From Saprospiraceae bacterium (GTDB lineage: Bacteria > Bacteroidota > Bacteroidia > Chitinophagales > Saprospiraceae): DNA of 64,000 bases. The position numbers and the translations under genes are program-made. Each line of letters starts with the position of its first letter. The stretch's first letter is position 1. The notes under the pieces were generated by a model, which made no database searches, was not told where the DNA came from, and saw nothing but the letters and a program-made list of their open reading frames with translations. The DNA is taken from NCBI GenBank assembly GCA_022841345.1, contig JALHRR010000002.1, positions 173,663-237,662 on the forward strand, given 5' to 3'. This document shows, piece by piece, positions 44,999 through 52,372 of the stretch.

Positions 44999-46153
44999 TC
45001 ACTGCATCTTCTTCGCTTTCTCATCCAGCTGAAATAACTTACCCGCATCAGTCATCATGGCATCTACGACTCCGGTTTGAGTAGCTTTCCACCAATAATT
45101 GAAAATGGAGCGATCCCTGAATCTCTCAAATTCTATTTTTCCGACCCGGAACCGGTCATCCGATCTCAGATTATTTTTATGTATGATAACTTTGGCTGCC
45201 GTATTTGCCAAAAATGACTTTAGATTGCTATGTTCTTCTGCTGAAAAAAGATCAAATTCAAGGTCTGCATATTCTAATTCCACAATCCCATCAGCATTAT
45301 ATTCATCTGCTTTCATCTCAACATGCACTCCTTTCACCAGGCCGCCGGTAATTTCTACAGGTAAAACTCCCGATAATATTCTGTTCATGTGTACTGCATC
45401 AAATGACCCCGCCCTGGCTGTCAGGGTGAATTCATCATTTTCACTGCTGAGATCGATGATCGCCTTTGCTTTTATCTCCGCCTCTCCCATAACATTGCCC
45501 TGCATATCTATTACTAATAATGGATTCGACCGGAGCTTGTCAGGATTGTTGGTAAGACCATAGCAGCTTGCAAATGTCTTTTCAAAGTGAACCCGTCCGG
45601 CCGTATCTGAATGAACTGATTTCTCAAAGTATCTCACATTCGAGTTTCGCAGAAACAATGTATCCACGTTGAGTTCAGTCTTTACTTTCCTCAACATAGT
45701 AGCCCATAATGGCTTGTGTTTAAAAGGAGGGTTTGGCAGAGTCTTATCTCTGTACACGTCAATCTCCGCGCTGTCAATAGTGACCGATGATGCATAAAAA
45801 TGATTGTTCTCGATCAAACGTTGATAATCAAAGTTATCCAGCCTGATCTTTCGGATTTTTATACTAAGCCAGTCTGTATGGTATTTATTATGTTTTTTGT
45901 ATTCAGATTGGGGATATGGTGTGACTATACTCAGCCCGCTAATTTCCAGATTATTACCGCTGATCAGCTCATAACTGTCAAAGCTGACATCCATATTGAG
46001 TAATTCTGATAATTTTTCTGATGATATTTCAATTACCTTTTTCTTTCCGTACAGGAAATATGCAAGCACAACTACTATAACTACCAGGAGCAATGCCATA
46101 ATAATCTTTACCAACCCTGGAGTTTTTTTCTTGCCGGATGTGTCTTCAGTCAT
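44999..46153 (-). CDS. Single-pass membrane protein, AsmA/DUF748-like
   Basis: 384-residue protein with a basic N terminus, one membrane helix (about 14-34) and a long extracytoplasmic part with beta-strands. 'SSEKLSELLNMDVSFDSYELISGNNLEISGLSI' (part) and 'VTIDSAEIDVYRD' resemble the AsmA/TamB/DUF748 family, which helps lipid transport across the envelope; similarity is weak and the assignment is tentative. The end ('GVVDAMMTDAGKLFQL') is acidic-basic. It is transcribed away from the PepSY-like genes. The downstream side is the repeat-rich spacer. Confidence 0.65.
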   Translation of the reverse strand: MTEDTSGKKKTPGLVKIIMALLLVVIVVVLAYFLYGKKKVIEISSEKLSELLNMDVSFDSYELISGNNLEISGLSIVTPYPQSEYKKHNKYHTDWLSIKIRKIRLDNFDYQRLIENNHFYASSVTIDSAEIDVYRDKTLPNPPFKHKPLWATMLRKVKTELNVDTLFLRNSNVRYFEKSVHSDTAGRVHFEKTFASCYGLTNNPDKLRSNPLLVIDMQGNVMGEAEIKAKAIIDLSSENDEFTLTARAGSFDAVHMNRILSGVLPVEITGGLVKGVHVEMKADEYNADGIVELEYADLEFDLFSAEEHSNLKSFLANTAAKVIIHKNNLRSDDRFRVGKIEFERFRDRSIFNYWWKATQTGVVDAMMTDAGKLFQLDEKAKKMQ

Positions 46154-46334
46154 TAAGATGTATTAATTTGATTTTCTTAAGGACTGCTATATAAATAGGA
46201 GATCATAATAAGAGAAACAAGTTGTTGATTTAATTGTCGTGGGTATTGATACCATGCTAACAACGAGTTTTTTAGGATTTAGGTTTTCAAAATTATTTTC
46301 CAGCAAGTATTCATGAGGTGATTTTGCATTAAAT
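46154..46334. other. Spacer, nothing seen
   Basis: AT-rich region upstream of the AsmA-like gene; it should hold its promoter but I cannot place it. Confidence 0.35.
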
Positions 46335-46466
46335 AAAAAACCCGATCAGCATACACCAGATCGGGTTGAATTACATAAAATGTAAAAACGAGACTATTTC
46401 TTAAGTCCGTGTCATTTACATTTCAGAAGGGTTGAAGTTATGGTCCCGTAAAATCTGAGATTGTAG
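46335..46466 (-). ncRNA. Candidate small RNA 1 (minus strand)
   Basis: A perfect TAAATTTG -7 box on the minus strand (complement of 46472-46479) is followed by about 130 nt without a reading frame and a perfect intrinsic terminator (CCCGATC/GATCGGG stem, 46341-46347 with 46359-46365, then TTTTTT). No known RNA family was recognised. Confidence 0.45.
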
Positions 46467-46502
46467 AGACGCAAATTTAAGGGGTATCAATTTGTTGAGA
46501 AG

Positions 46503-46580
46503 AAAAAAAAGAGCCGTTCATGCATTCATTCCCGGCTCTGAAGCAGTATTTAAGACACTTTAAACTGAATGAGAAATGTA
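46503..46580 (-). ncRNA. Candidate small RNA 2 (minus strand)
   Basis: TATATTTG on the minus strand (complement of 46586-46593), then about 78 nt ending in a terminator (AGAGCCG/CGGCTCT stem around 46510-46539, then eight T). An inverted repeat TGTAG-N8-CTACA (46597-46614) sits where the -33 region would be and may be an operator. Confidence 0.45.
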
Positions 46581-46694
46581 AGAAACAAATATAGAATGTA
46601 GTATTTTATCTACATAATCTATTGGAACTTATTTTTAGAAATTTTGAAAAAAAATAATTACCAGCCTATTTTCGGGGCATTAAGGCATTTTTTT

Positions 46695-46815
46695 AGGCGT
46701 GACCCCTTCATTTTATTCGGGGTCGGGCTGTTTCAGGTTCGCTGTTCGCTCATACCTGCGCCTGCTTTGCCGGCTTGGTACCGCCCTTCAGGCGGCCTTG
46801 CACTTCCCTCACGCT
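46695..46815. repeat. GC-rich intergenic element with inverted ends
   Basis: About 120 bp bounded by GCGTGA (46697-46702) and TCACGC (46809-46814). Inside, GACCCC and GGGGTC form a stem (46701-46706 with 46719-46724) and ACCGCC/GGCGG another near 46780. It starts 'GGCGTGACCCC' and contains 'GGGTCGGGCTGT', a pattern I recall from intergenic repeats of many Bacteroidota. It is much richer in GC than the surrounding DNA. Confidence 0.55.
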
Positions 46816-46931
46816 GTGTGAGTTTGAGTGAGAGCAATGAGAAGATCGCCATTCCATGCAAATTACTTCTATTTAAATCAAGATTGCATAAAGTCATTTT
46901 TTGACCTGTTTACAGGCATTGTGTGGATAAT

Positions 46932-46962
46932 TGTAGACTCAGGTTGTGTAATAAAGTCTACA
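46932..46962 (+). promoter_or_regulatory. Putative enhancer site 1 of the sigma-54 activator
   Basis: Inverted repeat TGTAGACT (46932-46939) and AGTCTACA (46955-46962), perfect 8-bp arms, 15-bp spacer. Centre about 100 bp upstream of the sigma-54 promoter at 47036. Confidence 0.6.
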
Positions 46963-47035
46963 TTTATTTTTATATATAATTATAATATTATATATAAATA
47001 CATTATAAACAGATGATAATGTTCGATGTCAAGCC

Positions 47036-47051
47036 TGGCACGCCAATAGCA
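47036..47051 (+). promoter_or_regulatory. Sigma-54 promoter 1
   Basis: TGGCACG-CCAA-TAGCA: GG-N10-GC spacing exact, one mismatch to TGGCACRNNNNTTGCW. The GC is 46 bp before the ATG at 47097. Confidence 0.75.
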
Positions 47052-47096
47052 AACAGTGATTATAAATCATTTAAATCATTTATAAAATTTATAATC

Positions 47097-47423
47097 ATGA
47101 ATTCGAAAGTATTGTTTTTTATATTATTCCTGGGTTTGGCGTCATTCTCAGTGAATGCTCAAACTACTCCTCCGGTCAAAGAAAATGATAAGACCGAAAT
47201 GAAAAAGGACAAACAGATGAATGACGATAGAGTGGAGCTTACAAGGACTCAGCTTCCGGAAACCATCCAGAAAAATTTGTCAGCAGATACTTACAAAGAC
47301 TGGACATTTAAAAAAGCATACCGCGTTAAAACAGCGACAGGTGAGCATTATGAAATAGTTGTCAAGAGAGGGGATGAAAAAACAACTCTCAAAATGGACA
47401 AGGACGGTAATGTTGTGTCGTAA
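47097..47423 (+). CDS. Secreted PepSY-like protein 1
   Basis: Secreted protein of 108 residues, with signal peptide (MNSKVLFFILFLGLASF, cleavage near VNA-Q). ATG 47097 is chosen over an upstream in-frame ATG because the signal peptide starts here and the sigma-54 promoter lies between them. The mature part is a PepSY-like domain: 'QLPETIQKNLSADTYKDWTFKKAYRV' (part), 'EHYEIVVKRGDEKTTLKMDKDG'. PepSY-like domains are thought to bind peptides or inhibit proteases in the envelope. The paralogue at 47845 shares the same plan and promoter type. Ends at a terminator (47460-47494). Confidence 0.85.
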   Translation: MNSKVLFFILFLGLASFSVNAQTTPPVKENDKTEMKKDKQMNDDRVELTRTQLPETIQKNLSADTYKDWTFKKAYRVKTATGEHYEIVVKRGDEKTTLKMDKDGNVVS

Positions 47424-47670
47424 GACTCCTATCATATCTTGCACTAATTATCTTCGGGGAATCCGGCTTGCAGTAATTGCAGGTCGGATTTTTTGTTTAG
47501 TTCAATTGCAGTCAGAGCCCCAATCTATCATGTTTTGTGCTCAGGATATTTTTGTGTTAAAAAGCGTTTATGCCTTACTTTCTTTTTTCGGGGCTCCGGG
47601 TAACATTTTTTCTGCCACCATTTCACCAATACTAACAGTAAAAAGCTTACCAGCTCTGACTGTTGAGAAA
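47424..47670. other. Spacer between the PepSY-like genes
   Basis: Apart from the terminator, this spacer has no supported gene; the open frames here are short and unlike protein. It includes a 7-bp pair GAGCCCC/GGGGCTC about 70 bp apart, of uncertain meaning. Confidence 0.4.
47460..47494 (+). terminator. Rho-independent terminator after PepSY-like gene 1
   Basis: AATCCGGC pairs with GTCGGATT (47460-47467 with 47483-47490, one G:U), followed by TTTTTT. Confidence 0.75.
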
Positions 47671-47710
47671 TGTAGAAGTTACTAGATCAATGTGTGGAAT
47701 AATTTCTACA
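47671..47710 (+). promoter_or_regulatory. Putative enhancer site 2 of the sigma-54 activator
   Basis: Inverted repeat TGTAGAA (47671-47677) and TTCTACA (47704-47710), with the shared word TGTGTGGA between. Same arms and distance to the promoter (about 108 bp) as at the first PepSY-like gene. Confidence 0.6.
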
Positions 47711-47783
47711 ATCAAGCAATAAATATTGAAATAGTATATTTATAAATAATTGATATTTAATAACATAAAAAATCAAGTATTGA

Positions 47784-47799
47784 TGGCACGTAGATAGCT
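47784..47799 (+). promoter_or_regulatory. Sigma-54 promoter 2
   Basis: TGGCACG-TAGA-TAGCT with exact GG-N10-GC spacing; distance to the ATG at 47845 is the same as in the first copy. Confidence 0.75.
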
Positions 47800-47844
47800 A
47801 TATACATAATACAACCATTCATTTATACATTAAAATCATACATC

Positions 47845-48174
47845 ATGAAAACCAAAGTAATCTTTTTCCTCGCATTCTTTACGCTTGCTTCATTCTCTGC
47901 CATTGCACAATCACCTGTAGCCGTTACTGAAACAGAAGTTATTGCAATGGATGCTCAGGATTCAAGAGTAGAAATAACTGCCGACCAACTTCCTGAAGCG
48001 GTTCATAAAACTTTAAAAACAGACGCTTACAAAGATTGGACCATTTCCAAGGCCTACCACGTTAAAGGTGCAGGCGAAAAAGATATGCAGAAAGAACACT
48101 ATGAAGTAGTTCTGAAATCAAACGATCGTGAAACTACAGTGAAATTCGACAAAGACGGTAATGTAATCGAGTAA
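47845..48174 (+). CDS. Secreted PepSY-like protein 2
   Basis: Secreted protein of 109 residues, paralogue of the preceding one: signal peptide (cleavage near AIA-Q), then 'VEITADQLPEAVHKTLKTDAYKDWTISKAYHV' (part) and 'EHYEVVLKSNDRETTVKFDKDGNVIE' (part). The conserved core QLPE..K.L..D.YKDWT..KAY is shared with copy 1, the N-terminal linker is not. Same sigma-54 promoter and enhancer design. A terminator follows and then the sigma-54 activator gene on the same strand. Confidence 0.87.
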   Translation: MKTKVIFFLAFFTLASFSAIAQSPVAVTETEVIAMDAQDSRVEITADQLPEAVHKTLKTDAYKDWTISKAYHVKGAGEKDMQKEHYEVVLKSNDRETTVKFDKDGNVIE

Positions 48175-48207
48175 TCGATTAAAGATATACTTCTCACATC
48201 TTGTTCG

Positions 48208-48243
48208 AGCCGGCGCATGTCAAGTCATGGGCCGGCTTTCTTT
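48208..48243 (+). terminator. Rho-independent terminator after PepSY-like gene 2
   Basis: AGCCGGC (48208-48214) pairs with GCCGGCT (48231-48237), followed by a T-rich run (TTCTTTG). Confidence 0.65.
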
Positions 48244-48359
48244 GTTGTAGCTTATCAGATTTTCACCCCATTATTATATACTTATGGCTTTTAGGCTGAA
48301 TAGGATAACTTAGAGTAAATAAATAAAACTATTATCTTTCAGCTCTTGTTAAAAAATCT

Positions 48360-49700
48360 ATGCCCAGGATATTAGTAGTTGAAGATGATGTTACTTTCTC
48401 TAAAATCATACATGTTTTTCTCAGTAAACATGAATATGAAGTTGAGGTCTGTCATAAAATGAAAGATGGAATCATTAGTCTTTCTGCTTCCAGTTATGAC
48501 TTAATGCTGCTGGATTATCGGTTGCCTGACGGAACAGGAATGGATGTGCTTAAGTGGAGTAAGGAAAATGTAGAAAAGTCCCCGCCGGCAATCTTTATGA
48601 CAAGTTTACAGGATATCCGCACCGCCGTCCAGACCCTGCGTTCAGGAGCTTTTAATTATATTACCAAGCCGATTAATCCGGAGGAATTATTGCAGGTTAT
48701 ACAGGAGGCTTTTTCAACGCACAAACCTGAATCAAATGAAATTCCCTCAGAAGTTAAAATTGCAGACTCAGATTTTGTCAAAGGAACCAGTAAAGTCGCT
48801 GCTCAAGTATATGAGTTTGTAGACCTGGTAGCCCCAACTTCACTTAATGTATTGATTCTGGGCGAAAGCGGTACTGGAAAGGAACATATTGCCAGGCGAA
48901 TCCATGATTTGAGTCCCAGAAAAAATGCTCCTTTCATATCTGTAGACTGCGGTACCCAGTCAGACGAACTCGCAGCAAGTGAGTTATTTGGACATGTCAA
49001 AGGATCATTTACAGGGGCGATCAATGATAAAAAAGGTTTTTTTGAAATAGCAGATGGCGGTACTCTTTTTCTGGATGAAATTGGTAATCTGAGTTATGAA
49101 GTACAGCTAAAGCTGCTGCGATCCATTCAGGAAAAAACAATCATTCCTGTAGGCGGCACTCAAAAAATTAAAACCGATATCCGCATCATTGCGGCAACCA
49201 ATGAAGATCTGATGCAACGATCGCAAAATGGGTTTTTCAGATCAGATCTCTATCATCGTTTAAATGAGTTCAGTATTCAGGTTCCATCATTAAGAGATAG
49301 AAGAGAAGACCTCGAATGGTTTATCCCATATTTCCTGCATGTTTCAAATGCAGAATTGTCCAGGAATGTTAAATCATTTCATCCAAATGTGACAGAGATT
49401 TTTTATGATTATGACTGGCCTGGCAACCTTCGCGAACTGAAAAATGTGATCAGAAGAGCAGTATTGTTATCTAAATCTGAAACTGCAGGTCCGGAATGCA
49501 TCCCACAGGAGCTTGCTTCCAGAACTTATATGAGTCCTGAATCTCCGGCCTTGCTCTCAGAACAAAGAGACGATTCTGAAAAGCAAATGATCATGCAAAC
49601 ACTTCAAAAGGTGAGATTCAACAAAAGCAAAGCAGCGCAGGTGCTCGGTATAGACCGAAAAACGCTTTACAATAAACTGGCGCGGTATGGCTTAAAATAG
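48360..49700 (+). CDS. Sigma-54-dependent response regulator (NtrC type)
   Basis: Two-component activator of 446 residues: receiver domain 1-120 with Asp9/Asp10, phospho-acceptor Asp52 (LLDYRLP) and Lys103 (ITKP); AAA+ domain about 138-370 with Walker A GESGTGKE (168-175), the sigma-54 contact loop GSFTGA (215-220, variant of GAFTGA) and Walker B GTLFLDEIG; C-terminal Fis-type helix-turn-helix about 405-446 ('NKSKAAQVLGIDRKTLYNKL'). It activates promoters read by sigma-54. The two adjacent PepSY-like genes, with sigma-54 promoters and shared enhancer repeats, are its likely targets. The convergent hybrid kinase next door probably feeds it phosphate. Confidence 0.95.
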   Translation: MPRILVVEDDVTFSKIIHVFLSKHEYEVEVCHKMKDGIISLSASSYDLMLLDYRLPDGTGMDVLKWSKENVEKSPPAIFMTSLQDIRTAVQTLRSGAFNYITKPINPEELLQVIQEAFSTHKPESNEIPSEVKIADSDFVKGTSKVAAQVYEFVDLVAPTSLNVLILGESGTGKEHIARRIHDLSPRKNAPFISVDCGTQSDELAASELFGHVKGSFTGAINDKKGFFEIADGGTLFLDEIGNLSYEVQLKLLRSIQEKTIIPVGGTQKIKTDIRIIAATNEDLMQRSQNGFFRSDLYHRLNEFSIQVPSLRDRREDLEWFIPYFLHVSNAELSRNVKSFHPNVTEIFYDYDWPGNLRELKNVIRRAVLLSKSETAGPECIPQELASRTYMSPESPALLSEQRDDSEKQMIMQTLQKVRFNKSKAAQVLGIDRKTLYNKLARYGLK

Positions 49701-49730
49701 ACAGGAGATTTGCATTATCAAATGATATCT

Positions 49731-52259
49731 TCAACTGTACATTTTCAATTCTGTCAAACGGATTTCCAGCTGTTCTTTCAATATTAGGATATATTTCAAT
49801 AATTTATCTTTTTCATCCGGTGAAATACCTTCCGGTTCTTCAGCTTGCTTTCGAAATAAGTATTCAAACCTTCTTACTTTTTCAAACACTTCTGAATACC
49901 CTATTTGTCCCAGGCGGGAAGCCAGTTTATGCAATATTTCAGCAACAGCTAGACACTGATACACATTCTGAAGCTGTTCTATATCCCTCAGACTATCTTC
50001 AATACAATCCCTTAGCAAATCATGTCTCAGTTCTTCGTCCAGGCTCTCCAGCATACTGCCGCTGATGTTATATTCAAATTCAGAATGACCTGTAGATGGA
50101 TTTGTAAATTGTGTGACAAGTTGTATTAGCTCAATTTCTTTGAAAGGCTTGTATAGTACAGCATCAAATTGCAAGCCGAGTTCTTCCCCTGATGCCTTAT
50201 CCATTCGTTGAGCAGTCATAGCAATAATTGGAACATTCGATATGTTTCTCATTTTTCTGCTGAGTTCAGGGCCCTCCATCAAAGGCATTCGCATGTCCAT
50301 CAATATAACAGAAGGAGGATTCTCTTCTATGATTTTTAGAGCTTCATACGGATCGGAAGTAGCATAATTCGCTATGTTATGATGATTTAATATGGCAATA
50401 CAGAGTTGAAGTATAAAAGCGTCATCATCAATTATCAATACACTGGGGTTATTCTTTTGTTGAATAGTATTTTTTGTAAGATCTGAATCTTGAGGACTCT
50501 TCCATTCATTCAGTTTGAAAGTTAATTGGAATGCGAATTCTGTGCCATTCCCTGGGGTAGATCTTAGGTCGATTTTACCGTTCCATGCATCTACAATTGC
50601 TTTCACAATACTAAGTCCCAATCCTGTACCCTGTATATGCCCTTTTGCATTTGTGTCTATTCGTTCAAATTCAATAAATATGGAATTGAGATCTTCAGCA
50701 GCTATTCCGGGACCTGTGTCTTTTATTTTACAGAATAAATTACAAAATGCTCCATTTGACTGCACAGTTGAATGTATAGAAACACTTCCTTCAGATGTGA
50801 ATTTTATGGCATTTCCAATCAAATTAAACAGAATCTGCTGATATCTGAATTCATCAGCATCTACAAAAAAGCCTTCCATGGAATCTGTATAGTGCTCCAG
50901 TTTGATTCCTTTTGCCTTAGCCTGCGGTTCCAATATTTTAATCACATCCATTGTGCTGGTCCGGAGCGAAAATACCTGATTGCGAAAACTCAACTTTCCG
51001 GAAATAATACTGGAATAATCGAGCAATTCATTGACAATATGCAACAAATAATTGGATGATCTGTGAATGACTTCCAGGCTTGATTTGTCCGGAACTTCCT
51101 GTTTTTGAACCTGTTCTGAATAACCTATGATAGATTGCAGAGGTGTTCGGATTTCATGACTGATATTGGCCAGAAATTTTTCTTTTTGACGGGATAATTC
51201 CAGCGTTTTCTCTTTTTCTTCGACCAATTGTTGTCTGTACTTCGAACCTTTGCTGAGATCAAGTAATATGAAATAAATCAACGCTCCAATAATCAGGAGG
51301 AATATTGCGATCAGTAAAGTGGACCTCCATATAGAATTACGGGCAATAGACGCACTTTCTGCAATATTTTCCTGAAGCTGTGCAACTGCCGCAGCTTCAA
51401 AATGATGAAGGATTTGAAGTATCTCATTCGCCAAAATAATAGTTGCATTGAGAAAAGCCATTTCCTGCAGCACCATTCGGGTACTTTGCCGTCTCTGATC
51501 CTTAGCCAGAGAAGAAACTTCTTTTTGTATGGTTTTTTGTAAGGAGTCTTTTTCGCCGATAGACAGGGTATCAGTTTTTATATACACTTCCTCCTCTAAA
51601 GCCATAGTGGCAGTTTGAGCAATGGTATCAACAGTAACTTTTTTCTTTTTGCCAAACATGCGCTGGAAAAATCCCGGACTTTCTTCCTGCCTGACAATAA
51701 TAGAATCAGCAGGAAGGACGGTTGTAGAAATGGTTCTGCGCTCTGATTGAATTACTTGTGTATCCTGAACCTCAGCCTTATCTACAATAAGTTTTGAAAT
51801 GGATTGAATGCGTTCATTCAGATTTTTATTGTACAAAAAATCTTTTCTGGCTCCTGTAAATGCCTGGAATAGGTCCTCTCTCTGCTGAAGAAGAAACCGG
51901 ATTTCAGTGATTTTTTGTATTTGAATACTGTCAGTTAGCAAGATTTGCTCCAGACTATCCAGTAATTTGTTGAACTCAAAGAAGTCTTTGTTCAGCCCCT
52001 TCCGCAATGTGCCTGGTTGTCTTATGGCTAATTGCCTTTGTCTTTGGTCGACAACCATAAATGTCTCATACACTTTTCTGGATAATTCAAGTCTTGTATC
52101 AGGCTTTGAAAGTTTATCTACTTTTTCCAGCATTTCCTGAAATACTAGCCGGTAACCCATGTAAGAGATAGCTGCAAATACAAGCATCAGCAAAAATGCA
52201 GCAATAATTTTACCTCTTGCAGATTTCAAATGCCGTCGTACTTGTTTGCTTTCGCTCAT
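49731..52259 (-). CDS. Hybrid sensor histidine kinase with receiver and HPt domains
   Basis: Membrane kinase of 842 residues. Helix 1 near 15-35, a long periplasmic and coiled-coil region (about 35-310, with chemoreceptor-like four-helix features), helix 2 near 310-335, then a coiled linker, HisKA with the phospho-His in NISHEIRTPLQS (about 365), HATPase with DTGPGIAAEDL and GTGLGLSIVK, a receiver domain with phospho-Asp in VILMDMRMP (about 655) and Lys in LYKPFKE, and a C-terminal HPt domain with His in EILHKLASRLGQIG (about 785). Such architecture runs an internal phosphorelay ending on HPt, which would pass phosphate to a separate regulator. The convergent sigma-54 activator, 30 bp away, is the obvious partner. 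The periplasmic signal is unknown. Confidence 0.93.
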   Translation of the reverse strand: MSESKQVRRHLKSARGKIIAAFLLMLVFAAISYMGYRLVFQEMLEKVDKLSKPDTRLELSRKVYETFMVVDQRQRQLAIRQPGTLRKGLNKDFFEFNKLLDSLEQILLTDSIQIQKITEIRFLLQQREDLFQAFTGARKDFLYNKNLNERIQSISKLIVDKAEVQDTQVIQSERRTISTTVLPADSIIVRQEESPGFFQRMFGKKKKVTVDTIAQTATMALEEEVYIKTDTLSIGEKDSLQKTIQKEVSSLAKDQRRQSTRMVLQEMAFLNATIILANEILQILHHFEAAAVAQLQENIAESASIARNSIWRSTLLIAIFLLIIGALIYFILLDLSKGSKYRQQLVEEKEKTLELSRQKEKFLANISHEIRTPLQSIIGYSEQVQKQEVPDKSSLEVIHRSSNYLLHIVNELLDYSSIISGKLSFRNQVFSLRTSTMDVIKILEPQAKAKGIKLEHYTDSMEGFFVDADEFRYQQILFNLIGNAIKFTSEGSVSIHSTVQSNGAFCNLFCKIKDTGPGIAAEDLNSIFIEFERIDTNAKGHIQGTGLGLSIVKAIVDAWNGKIDLRSTPGNGTEFAFQLTFKLNEWKSPQDSDLTKNTIQQKNNPSVLIIDDDAFILQLCIAILNHHNIANYATSDPYEALKIIEENPPSVILMDMRMPLMEGPELSRKMRNISNVPIIAMTAQRMDKASGEELGLQFDAVLYKPFKEIELIQLVTQFTNPSTGHSEFEYNISGSMLESLDEELRHDLLRDCIEDSLRDIEQLQNVYQCLAVAEILHKLASRLGQIGYSEVFEKVRRFEYLFRKQAEEPEGISPDEKDKLLKYILILKEQLEIRLTELKMYS

Positions 52260-52372
52260 TTTCAGGAGTCTCTATCTACTGGAAAAACAGAATAGCATTG
52301 ATCTTGTTCCATATGAGCATCATACTCAATATGAAATCAAATTCTAAACTTAGGTGAAGGTATTTTATTGTG

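Noticed and set aside
44577..45084. Two overlapping plus-strand reading frames in the galE/AsmA-like spacer
   Set aside because: They run through REP hairpins and GGCTGTT words, have no domain, and no upstream signals.
46471..46490. A further GGGGTA ECF promoter at about 46480
   Set aside because: GGGGTA is present, but TGTC does not follow at 14 bp and no gene starts nearby on that strand.
47359..47685. Frame spanning the PepSY-like gene 1 end and terminator
   Set aside because: Overlaps the real gene in another frame and runs through the terminator hairpin.
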